Assembly: GCA_026416065.1 (NCBI GenBank)
Contig: JAOAFW010000265.1
Location: 1-8,559, forward strand
Length of the DNA: 8,559 nucleotides
From: Fimbriimonadales bacterium
Lineage (GTDB): Bacteria; Armatimonadota; Fimbriimonadia; Fimbriimonadales; GBS-DC
Direction of reading: 5' to 3'
Shown: positions 1-6,071 of the stretch, piece after piece
Layout of the letters: each line of letters opens with the position of its first letter
Numbering within the stretch: the stretch's first letter is position 1
Notes under the pieces: generated by a model
Told to the model about the DNA's origin: nothing
The model's database searches: none
Seen by the model: the letters and a program-made list of their open reading frames with translations, nothing else
Program-made: the position numbers and the translations under genes

Positions 1-594
1 CACATACTCTTCCACACGCGGGTCTACATTCGCGTGGATACCAACTGCGCCCGAGACTTTGCCCACGCTGACCTCAGACCGCAGTCGCTCCAGCCGCTGG
101 AGGTGTCGGTCCATCTCGGCGTACCAACCGAGCAGTTTGAAGCCGAACGTAATTGGTTCGGCATGCACGCCGTGTGTGCGCCCTATCATAGGCGTACGGA
201 GATGTTCCAGAGCCAGGCGGCGGATTTCGGTCTGCAGCGCGTCGCACTCGGTGAGGACAAGTTCCACTGATTTTTTCAGGCGCAGGGCGAGTGCAGTGTC
301 CACCACATCATACGAGGTCACGCCATAGTGGATCCAGCGCCCTGCTTCCCCCACGTTCTCGGCGAGATTCCGCACGAACGCCATCACATCGTGGCGTGTC
401 TCCTGCTCCAGTTCGGCAATTCGCTCGATATCGAAGCGGGCGCGTTCACGAATAGCGGCGGGCGCGTCGGCAGGGATGTATCCGTACTGCGCCAGCCCCT
501 CGCAAATCGCGATTTCCACTTCGAGCCAAGCGCGGAACTTACCTTCCTCGCTCCAAAGGTCGCGCATTTCGGGCGTTGTGTAGCGTTCGATCAT
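1..594 (-). CDS. purB: Adenylosuccinate lyase, N-terminal part (runs off the left edge)
   Basis: Adenylosuccinate lyase (EC 4.3.2.2) acts in the cytoplasm as a homotetramer. It removes fumarate from SAICAR and from adenylosuccinate, serving two steps of purine synthesis. The reverse strand from the ATG at 594-592 is open to base 1 and gives 198 residues of a protein usually about 430 long. It begins MIERYTTPEMRDLWSEEG, close to the Bacillus-type PurB start. Family motifs are in the right places: ETRHDV with His68, HYGVTSYDVVDT around residues 89-100, GRTHGVHAEP with His141, and GKVSGAVG near 178-185. His68 and His141 fall at the numbers I recall for the B. subtilis active-site histidines. The catalytic serine loop would lie beyond the window. 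Tyr replaces the usual Thr in the TSTD motif. The gene is divergent from ftsE. It has no Shine-Dalgarno, and a -10-like box ends ten bases before the ATG. Identification is firm. Confidence 0.97.
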   Translation of the reverse strand, partial: MIERYTTPEMRDLWSEEGKFRAWLEVEIAICEGLAQYGYIPADAPAAIRERARFDIERIAELEQETRHDVMAFVRNLAENVGEAGRWIHYGVTSYDVVDTALALRLKKSVELVLTECDALQTEIRRLALEHLRTPMIGRTHGVHAEPITFGFKLLGWYAEMDRHLQRLERLRSEVSVGKVSGAVGIHANVDPRVEEYV

Positions 595-842
595 CTCGGC
601 AAGGAGTATAGCACATGGCGCACAGGGGAAACTTGTCATGCACGGGAGGTTCGTGATGTAATTGCCATAGCAAACGACTTGTACGCCCCGTCGGGGGAGC
701 AAAAAACGACTGATTTTAGAAGGTAAGCCCTGTTCCACGACGCAGGCGAGGCGGCTCGCGAAGGTCGCTTCGGTAAGCTTAGTGAAGTAGCCCCGTCGAA
801 ATCGGCAGGAGCGTCGTCGCTGTTGTCGAACCAAGCACGGTA
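595..842. other. Divergent intergenic region between purB and ftsE
   Basis: I find no credible gene in these 248 bases. Open frames crossing it are antisense extensions of the neighbours. The purB promoter is at its left end. Toward ftsE there are two adjacent 5-bp hairpins that share one base: GCGAG-GCGG-CTCGC at 746-759 and CGAAG-GTCG-CTTCG at 759-772. They would lie in an ftsE leader if transcription starts upstream. CCCC-GTC-GGGG at 686-696 is followed by A's rather than T's on the plus strand, so it is not a terminator. I cannot locate an ftsE promoter with confidence. Confidence 0.5.
605..613 (-). promoter_or_regulatory. Extended -10 promoter element of purB
   Basis: Read leftward, the sequence is TGCTATACT, an extended -10 (TGn plus TATACT, five of six consensus bases). 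It ends ten bases before the purB ATG. Transcription would start about three to four bases before the start codon, so the message would be leaderless or nearly so. This fits the absence of a Shine-Dalgarno. ATGACA at 639-634 resembles a -35 box, but its 23-base spacing is too long, so I do not count it. Confidence 0.5.
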
Positions 843-1553
843 ATGGTCGAACTCAAACAGGTCAGCGTGGTGTATGGCGAGCAACACGCGCTGCGGCGAG
901 TGAGCCTGAGCGTAGAGAAGGGCGAGTTCGTATTTTTGGTGGGCGCGACAGGCGCGGGCAAATCGACGCTGTTCAAGTTGCTCTACGGTGAGTTGCGTCC
1001 CACCGAAGGCGAGGTATGGGTGCTGGGACAGCCGCTGCATCAGATTAAGCCGCGCGAGTTGCCCTACCTGCGCCGGCGGATGGGCATTGTACCGCAGGAC
1101 TATCCCCTTTTGCCGCGCAAGACGGTGTGGGAGAACATCGCTTACGGCTTGCGTGCGATTGGCTATAACGAGACGGCGGTGCGTCAGCGCGTGGCGCAGG
1201 TGCTTGCGCTGGTCGGGCTGAACGAGCAGGCGCGTCAGATGCCAAGCCAGCTCTCGGGCGGCGAGGCGCAACGCGCGGCGATTGCCCGCGCTATCGCGAA
1301 CCACCCACCCCTGCTCATCGCTGATGAGCCGACCGCAAACCTCGACCCGGACACCTCATGGGAGATTATCGAGCTGCTGATGCGAATCAACCTGCGCGGC
1401 GCGACCGTGATTGTCTCCACCCACAATCGCACGATCGTCGACCGTGCATGCCAGCGTGTGGTGGCGATGGATCGCGGGCAGATTATCAGCGACGTGCCGC
1501 GTGGTGGCTACCCCGTCGAGTTAGACCGGCTCTACGCCTCGGTGATGCTATGA
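843..1553 (+). CDS. ftsE: Cell-division ABC transporter ATP-binding protein FtsE
   Basis: FtsE is the cytoplasmic ATPase of the FtsEX complex, which uses ATP hydrolysis to control peptidoglycan hydrolases at the division site or lateral wall rather than to move a solute. The 236 residues hold a full ABC domain: Walker A GATGAGKST at 34-42, Q-loop Gln85, signature LSGGEAQ at 137-143, Walker B LLIADE at 157-162 followed by PTANLD, and H-loop His194. KSTLFKLLYGE after Walker A is typical of FtsE, and ftsX directly follows in an ATGA overlap. Length is slightly above the usual 220-230, with a short C-terminal extension. Met at 843 is the only likely start, because the frame upstream runs into a stop at 783-785 with no other start codon. 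There is no clear Shine-Dalgarno. Without ftsX next to it, a LolD/MacB-type ATPase would be the alternative. Confidence 0.94.
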   Translation: MVELKQVSVVYGEQHALRRVSLSVEKGEFVFLVGATGAGKSTLFKLLYGELRPTEGEVWVLGQPLHQIKPRELPYLRRRMGIVPQDYPLLPRKTVWENIAYGLRAIGYNETAVRQRVAQVLALVGLNEQARQMPSQLSGGEAQRAAIARAIANHPPLLIADEPTANLDPDTSWEIIELLMRINLRGATVIVSTHNRTIVDRACQRVVAMDRGQIISDVPRGGYPVELDRLYASVML

Positions 1554-2425
1554 TAGACCGACTGCGCTTCGTGTTGCAAGAAACGCGGGAGAGCCTGCTG
1601 CGGAACGCAACAATGCAGGCGGCGGCGATTAGCACGGCGTGTATCGCGCTGGTGCTGCTGGGTGGTGCCGGGATGGCGCTATATAAACTGGACGCGACAG
1701 CGCAATCGCTGCCAAGCCGATTCGAGGCGGAGGGGGTCTTAAAAATGAGCGCGCCGCGCGCCCAAGCACAACAGATCAAGACGCAACTGGAGGCGATGCC
1801 TGAAGTGGAGCGCGTCACGCTCACGCCGCGCGAGGTTGCCTGGGAGCAGGAGAAGCAGAAACTCGCGAACGATGTGAACCTCGCCGACTTACCGAACCCG
1901 CTTCCCGATAAGTTAACGGTGCGCGTGCGCGACCCCCAAACGCTGCCTGCAGTGTCGGCGCGCATTGCGCAATCGCCGCTGGTGGAAGAGGTGATTGATA
2001 GCCGTAAGGAGTTGCAGACAGTGCTGGAGGTGTCGCGCCTGGTGCGCTGGATTGGGTTAGGGGCAGGCGGCTTGCTGTTGCTTGCGGCGTTGATCTTGAT
2101 TTACAACACCGTGCGCCTGACGATTTTCTCGCGCCAGCGTGAAGTACGTGTGATGGCGCTACTGGGGGCGACGCTGCGCTCGATACGCCTGCCGTTCATT
2201 CTGGAAGGGATGACTCAGGGCGTGGCGGGCGGTGTGCTGGCAGCGTTGCTGGTGCTGCTGACAGCGGCGTTCCTCTCGGACTATGTGGTAAGTCAGTGGC
2301 CCTTTTTGAAGGATATGCCGCCGGGGCTGCCACCGTTAGTGGTGATGATTGGTTTGCCCGGGCTGGGCGCACTGATAGGGGGGCTGTGCGCTTGGTGGGC
2401 GACTTTGCGCTATGTGCGCATCTGA
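1550..2425 (+). CDS. ftsX: Cell-division protein FtsX, permease-like subunit
   Basis: FtsX is the membrane subunit of FtsEX. It relays the FtsE ATPase cycle to wall hydrolases through its extracytoplasmic domain. The frame is open further upstream, but I start it at the ATG at 1550 that overlaps the ftsE stop, because MIDRLRFVLQETRESLLRN is a typical FtsX opening and the upstream part is ftsE in another frame. This gives 291 residues, normal for the family. The order is a cytoplasmic N-terminus, TM1 about 24-45, an extracellular domain about 46-165 with NPLPDKLTV at 116-124, TM2 about 168-190, the cytoplasmic loop IFSRQREVRVMALLGAT, TM3 about 220-243, and TM4 about 263-286. That is the four-helix FtsX fold. 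The window does not show which hydrolase or adaptor it contacts. Confidence 0.95.
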   Translation: MIDRLRFVLQETRESLLRNATMQAAAISTACIALVLLGGAGMALYKLDATAQSLPSRFEAEGVLKMSAPRAQAQQIKTQLEAMPEVERVTLTPREVAWEQEKQKLANDVNLADLPNPLPDKLTVRVRDPQTLPAVSARIAQSPLVEEVIDSRKELQTVLEVSRLVRWIGLGAGGLLLLAALILIYNTVRLTIFSRQREVRVMALLGATLRSIRLPFILEGMTQGVAGGVLAALLVLLTAAFLSDYVVSQWPFLKDMPPGLPPLVVMIGLPGLGALIGGLCAWWATLRYVRI

Positions 2426-2434
2426 GGGGCTATC

Positions 2435-3436
2435 GTGCGCCGACGACGCGCCTGGCTGGCAGGATGGATACTGGTTTGTATACTGGGTGCGAGCTTGCTG
2501 GCGAGCCTGTTAATCGGCGCGATTCCGTTTACCGTTGCGGAACTCTGGAGTGCCCTATGGGGACAGAGCGAGTCCACAGCGCGCACGATTCTTTGGGAGT
2601 TGCGTTTACCGCGGGTATTGCTGGCGGTGCTCGTGGGGGGCGCGCTGGGGTGTGTGGGGTGTGCATTTCAGGGACTGTTGCGCAACCCGTTGGCGGATCC
2701 TTACATTATCGGCGTCTCATCGGGCGCAGCGGTCGGGGCGGCAGTCGGGGCGTTGTTGGGTTGGCACCAGCGCGGCTATGGCTGGGCAGTCTCGCTGCTG
2801 GCGTTCCTGAGCGGGCTAATCACGCTGAGCCTTACGCTCGCGCTCAGCCGACAGAACGGGCAACTGCGCATACCAAACTTCCTGTTGGTGGGTGTCTCGC
2901 TCAGCGCGAGCCTGTGGGGGGTGATTACTTTATTGCTGGTGCTGGCAGGCGAGGATCTCTCGCGCGTGCTGTACTGGTTGCTGGGCGGCTTACTGAACGC
3001 TGACTGGCAACGGCTCGAGTGGGCGAGCGTGCCCGCTATACTGGGCTGCCTCGCGCTGTTTGTGCAGGCACGTGCGCTGAACCTCTACACAGCAGGTGAG
3101 GAGACCGCGCTGCACCTGGGCGTGCCTGTGGAACGGCTCAAGTGGATTATCCTGATAGCGGGCGCGCTGGCGACCGCCGCTACAGTGGCGGTTGCGGGGA
3201 TTATCGGCTTCGTGGGGTGGATTACGCCTCATCTTTTACGGCGCGTGGTAGGCGGCGACCATCGGGCGTTGATGCCGTTATCGGCGTTGGGCGGCGCGCT
3301 GTTGCTCCTCTGGGCGGATACCCTGGCGCGTACCCTCGCGCGCCCTGTGGAGCTGCCGGTAGGGGTGATTACTGCGCTGGTGGGCGCGCCGCTGTTTGTG
3401 TGGGTGATGCGTCGCGAACAAGGTAGAATTGGCTGA
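2435..3436 (+). CDS. BtuC/FecD-family ABC importer permease
   Basis: This is the membrane subunit of an ABC importer of the type that takes up vitamin B12, ferric siderophores or heme. The 333 residues are almost entirely hydrophobic, with about nine or ten likely helices. They carry the family signatures: LRLPRVLLAVLVGGALG, then QGLLRNPLADPYIIGVSSG, and later GIIGFVGWITPHLLRRVVGG, the ATPase-contact region, where Trp stands in a place often occupied by Leu. Translation starts at a GTG nine bases after the ftsX stop; GAGGGG overlapping that stop can serve as its ribosome site. The substrate-binding protein and BtuD/FecE-type ATPase normally found beside it are absent here. The neighbouring FtsE belongs to FtsX and is not an expected partner. 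The substrate cannot be told from sequence. Confidence 0.93.
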   Translation: MRRRRAWLAGWILVCILGASLLASLLIGAIPFTVAELWSALWGQSESTARTILWELRLPRVLLAVLVGGALGCVGCAFQGLLRNPLADPYIIGVSSGAAVGAAVGALLGWHQRGYGWAVSLLAFLSGLITLSLTLALSRQNGQLRIPNFLLVGVSLSASLWGVITLLLVLAGEDLSRVLYWLLGGLLNADWQRLEWASVPAILGCLALFVQARALNLYTAGEETALHLGVPVERLKWIILIAGALATAATVAVAGIIGFVGWITPHLLRRVVGGDHRALMPLSALGGALLLLWADTLARTLARPVELPVGVITALVGAPLFVWVMRREQGRIG

Positions 3437-4173
3437 TGCGTCGCTTTCATATCGGTTCGCCAGAATGGTCGCCCCCGCGCGTGCCACTGCAGCTACCCCT
3501 CGGCTTCGGCTCGTTGGGCTGGCTGGCATACCTGATCCGCAAACACAAACTCGACCTGCTGGAGGTTGACCTCGCACCGGTAGCGCAGGCGTGCTATGAA
3601 TACTGGCGCGAGGCGGGCGATATGGACGAAGCCGCCGACGCACTCGCAACGCTGGCGTATCTGACGGAGCGCAAGGCACAACGTCTGCTTGCACCGGAAC
3701 CTGAGCCGGGAACCGAAGACGACACCGAGTGGCTTGAACCCACTCATTTGCCCAATTCCTATTTGCCTGTGCTGGAGTATCTGCGCCAGCGCGAGGGCGA
3801 ACGGATGCAGATTTTCTTTCGCGGCAGCGCCGTAGACCCCCGCGACTACGAACTACCCCCGGAGTTCGGCGCGGAACTGCCCGACCAGCTCTGGCTGGCT
3901 TTCAAGCGGTTGCTGGAGCGGCGTTTGCCGCCGGCAACGGAGATCCCACACCGACGCTACTTCTCCATTCACGCCCGGATGATCGAGATGCGCGAACGGC
4001 TCAGTCGGGCGGTTGAGCCGGTGGCGTTTGACGCTTTTGCGGATGACGCGCTCGATAGGATGGATCTGTTGGTCTCCTTTCTGGCGATGCTCGAGCTGTG
4101 GCGCTTGGGGCAGGTAGAGGTCGCTTTGGACGATTTGGGCGTGGTATGGCTTCAGGGACGCGAAACGGAATAG
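3436..4173 (+). CDS. scpA: Segregation and condensation protein ScpA (kleisin)
   Basis: ScpA is the kleisin that bridges the two SMC heads in bacterial condensin and, with ScpB, organises and segregates the chromosome. The 245 residues have the expected layout. The N-terminal helical part contains LAYLIRKHKLDLLEVDLAPVA, then ALATLAYLTERKAQRLLAPEPEP, which matches the family pattern of a long helix ending in a leucine/proline-rich segment and an acidic linker. The C-terminal winged-helix part ends with FLAMLELWRLGQVEVALDDL. The N-terminal FEGPLDLL motif of typical ScpA is changed to LPLGFGSLGWL, so this is a divergent member. The ATG shares its A with the TGA of the permease (TGATG), pointing to coupled translation. 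scpB, often adjacent to scpA, is not in the window. Length agrees with the family. Confidence 0.88.
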   Translation: MRRFHIGSPEWSPPRVPLQLPLGFGSLGWLAYLIRKHKLDLLEVDLAPVAQACYEYWREAGDMDEAADALATLAYLTERKAQRLLAPEPEPGTEDDTEWLEPTHLPNSYLPVLEYLRQREGERMQIFFRGSAVDPRDYELPPEFGAELPDQLWLAFKRLLERRLPPATEIPHRRYFSIHARMIEMRERLSRAVEPVAFDAFADDALDRMDLLVSFLAMLELWRLGQVEVALDDLGVVWLQGRETE

Positions 4174-4206
4174 TGGGTTCCCGGTGTCGGGCGTCGTGTT
4201 GCTGAT

Positions 4207-5907
4207 CTATCGTTTCAGGAGTTCCTGCAACGCCTGCTCGAATTTGCGTTGGGCTTCTTTGGCTTCGAGGCTGCCGGGAGCGAGTTCAACGGCAGTTTGC
4301 CATGCTTGCAGGGCGCGTTGCAGGTCGCCGCGTCGGTAGGCGTCGTCGCCAATGGCGATCTGGGCGCGGGCGGCGTTGCGCTGGTATTCCTGCGCTCGTG
4401 CGCTGGGGCTATGTTGCGCTGCGGACATCCAGTGGTTCACTGCCCCTTCACGATTGCCCAACTGCTGCTCGATGGCTGCCATGCCGGCGTAGGCTTCGGG
4501 CAGGGGCGTGTACTGAATCGCCCGCTGATACGCCTGCATCGCCTCCTCGTAGCGGCGCGCCTCTAAGAGCTGATTGCCGTACATCGTGAGTGCGCTGGCG
4601 GTGTTGCGACGGAACTCCTCTTTCCACTTGCTCGATTGTGCGCTGCGATAGAGTTCGTCGTAGATTTGCGCGGCATCCAGGTAGCGTCCCTGCGCAAAGA
4701 GCGTCTCCGCCTGTTTAGCGCGCGTGGCGATTTTTTCGTCTATTTGCTGGAGCTGAAACTCTTCATAAGCGCGTGTGACGATAAATACGCCCAGAATCAC
4801 GACTCCCAGAATTGCGCCGCCAATCAGCATCACGCCGAGCAGCGTGCCCAGGAACTGGCGTGTCGCCGGTGAGAGGATGGGCTTCGGCGGAGGCGGCGGC
4901 AGGTAGGGCGCGGGCGCGCTTGTCGTCGGGCTCGGAGCGGGAAATGGAGCCGGCATGCCGGGCGCAGGGTAGGGATAGCTGGGCGCAGGGATTTGCGTCG
5001 GCTGCGGGTACGGCGGAGAGTAGCCCCCCGTTGGCGCAGGCATACTGTAAGGCGGCACACCCAACGGCGTCGCAATCACCGGCGGGGCTTTCAGCTGTTC
5101 CAGTGCATTCTGCAGCGCCCCCTTCATCTCCTCCGCTGTGCTAAAACGCTCCGCGGGGGTTTTACGCAACGCCTTACGAATCACCCACTCCAGCGGACCC
5201 GGAATGCTCGGCGGCGAATGAGGTTCGGTATGCACAATGTTGTAGGTAATTGTAATCACCGAGTCGCCCTGAAACGGCTTGTAGCCCACCAGCATCTCAA
5301 AAAGGATCACCCCCACCGAGAACAGGTCGCTGCGCTCGTCAATCGCGCCGCCCTGCACTTGCTCTGGAGACATATAGCTCGGTGTGCCGAATATCTGCCC
5401 GTCCATCGTCAGGTTCGGTTCGTGTTTAAGGCGGGCGATACCGAAGTCGGTAATCTTCACCAATCCCGTCGGCAGGATATGGATGTTTTCGGGCTTGATG
5501 TCGCGATGGATGACCCCTTTGGAATGGGCGTGTGCCAGTCCGTCCAGCACCTGCGTAGCGATGCGCACTGCCTCTTCCGGGGGGAGCGCACCTTCGCGAT
5601 CCATCTTCTGACGCAGGTTGTCCCCCTCCAGATATTCCATCACGATAAAATAGCGTCCATTTTCCTCTTCGGTTTCGAAGATGGTGACAATATTGGGGTG
5701 GGTGAGCGAGCCAGCAGCACGCGCCTCACGCTTGAAACGCGCGATACGGTCTTGGCGCACGGCGTCGGTCGCGCCCGCGGGCATCAGCAACTCTTTGATG
5801 GCAACGCGGCGGTTGATACGTGTGTCCACCGCTTCGTATACCACATCGTTGCTTCGGGCAATTTCACGGATAATTCGATAGTGCCCCAGAACCGTTTCCA
5901 GCGCCAT
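4207..5907 (-). CDS. Membrane serine/threonine protein kinase with C-terminal TPR-like repeats
   Basis: This is a Hanks-type (PknB-like) Ser/Thr kinase of 566 residues. The kinase domain, about 10-270, keeps Lys38 (VAIKEL), the helix-C Glu61, the catalytic loop HRDIKPEN with Asp136, Lys138 and Asn141, DFG at 154-156, and the activation segment through GTPSYMSPE. The glycine-rich loop is unusual: residues 16-23 read IARSNDVV with no glycines. A linker at about 275-347 is rich in Pro and Tyr (30 prolines of 73 residues by my count). One transmembrane helix follows at about 353-377, then about 185 residues of TPR-like helical repeats (for example LLEARRYEEAMQAYQRAIQYTP). If the kinase is cytoplasmic, the TPR part lies outside the membrane and could sense a protein ligand; that is inference. 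The gene converges on scpA. No Shine-Dalgarno precedes the ATG. Its substrate is unknown. Confidence 0.93.
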   Translation of the reverse strand: MALETVLGHYRIIREIARSNDVVYEAVDTRINRRVAIKELLMPAGATDAVRQDRIARFKREARAAGSLTHPNIVTIFETEEENGRYFIVMEYLEGDNLRQKMDREGALPPEEAVRIATQVLDGLAHAHSKGVIHRDIKPENIHILPTGLVKITDFGIARLKHEPNLTMDGQIFGTPSYMSPEQVQGGAIDERSDLFSVGVILFEMLVGYKPFQGDSVITITYNIVHTEPHSPPSIPGPLEWVIRKALRKTPAERFSTAEEMKGALQNALEQLKAPPVIATPLGVPPYSMPAPTGGYSPPYPQPTQIPAPSYPYPAPGMPAPFPAPSPTTSAPAPYLPPPPPKPILSPATRQFLGTLLGVMLIGGAILGVVILGVFIVTRAYEEFQLQQIDEKIATRAKQAETLFAQGRYLDAAQIYDELYRSAQSSKWKEEFRRNTASALTMYGNQLLEARRYEEAMQAYQRAIQYTPLPEAYAGMAAIEQQLGNREGAVNHWMSAAQHSPSARAQEYQRNAARAQIAIGDDAYRRGDLQRALQAWQTAVELAPGSLEAKEAQRKFEQALQELLKR

Positions 5908-5918
5908 GACCCATATAG

Positions 5919-5924
5919 ATTATA
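5919..5924 (-). promoter_or_regulatory. -10 box of the kinase gene
   Basis: A perfect TATAAT, read leftward, ends eleven bases before the kinase ATG at 5907. Transcription would begin about four bases before the start codon, giving a leaderless or nearly leaderless message. No Shine-Dalgarno is present between them. I see no good -35 box at 16-18 bases, nor a TG extension. Confidence 0.5.
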
Positions 5925-5964
5925 GCCGATGGAAGGGTTCTGGAGAGTAGTGTTGAGCCACCGC

Positions 5965-6071
5965 CTAACAACCGTCGCCGAAATTAAACAACACGAAGAG
6001 CAGGTCAGCGTCACCCACCACACCATCGCCATTCACATCGGCAAGGAAATCTATGTATTTTTCGGAAGATT
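5965..6071 (-). pseudogene. Orphan C-terminal tail with a dockerin-like calcium loop (gene remnant)
   Basis: The reverse strand between mtaB and the kinase gene reads FLADVNGDGVVGDADLL, then VLFNFGDGC and a TAG stop at 5967-5965. DVNGDGVVGDAD is a 12-residue EF-hand/dockerin-type loop (D-x-N-x-D-G-x-V-x-x-x-D). From memory, many secreted proteins of Armatimonadota-like bacteria end with this loop plus LLxVLFNFG and a final cysteine. The frame is open only from 6090, just below a TGA at 6093-6091, and has no ATG; an internal GTG would cut into the loop itself. It lies in the -1 frame relative to mtaB. It is therefore most likely the leftover 3' end of a secreted-protein gene whose body has been deleted. 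A frameshift fusion to MtaB is much less likely. Confidence 0.6.

Noticed and set aside
634..639. ATGACA as -35 box of purB
   Set aside because: The 23-base spacing to TATACT is outside the functional range; the extended -10 may suffice.
638..661. Tiny ORF (ATG to TAA, seven codons) upstream of ftsE as a leader peptide
   Set aside because: It lacks a ribosome site at useful spacing, regulatory codons and a downstream attenuator; such short frames arise by chance.
686..706. CCCC-GTC-GGGG followed by A's as a terminator
   Set aside because: The stem is short and the homopolymer is on the wrong side for both directions.
636..1304. 222-codon open frame on the minus strand over ftsE
   Set aside because: It is antisense to an unambiguous ABC ATPase, matches no family I recognise, and is Arg/Ala/Ser-rich as expected from GC-rich shadow frames.
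1358..1549. Upstream extension of the ftsX frame
   Set aside because: It lies inside ftsE in another frame. The overlapping ATG at 1550 gives the normal FtsX N-terminus and length.
4180..4191. CCCG-GTGT-CGGG hairpin between convergent scpA and kinase genes as a terminator
   Set aside because: The stem is only four base pairs and no T-run follows on either strand.
4993..5925. 310-codon plus-strand frame opposite the kinase gene
   Set aside because: Antisense to the conserved kinase domain; its His/Arg-rich composition reflects the complement of that coding sequence.
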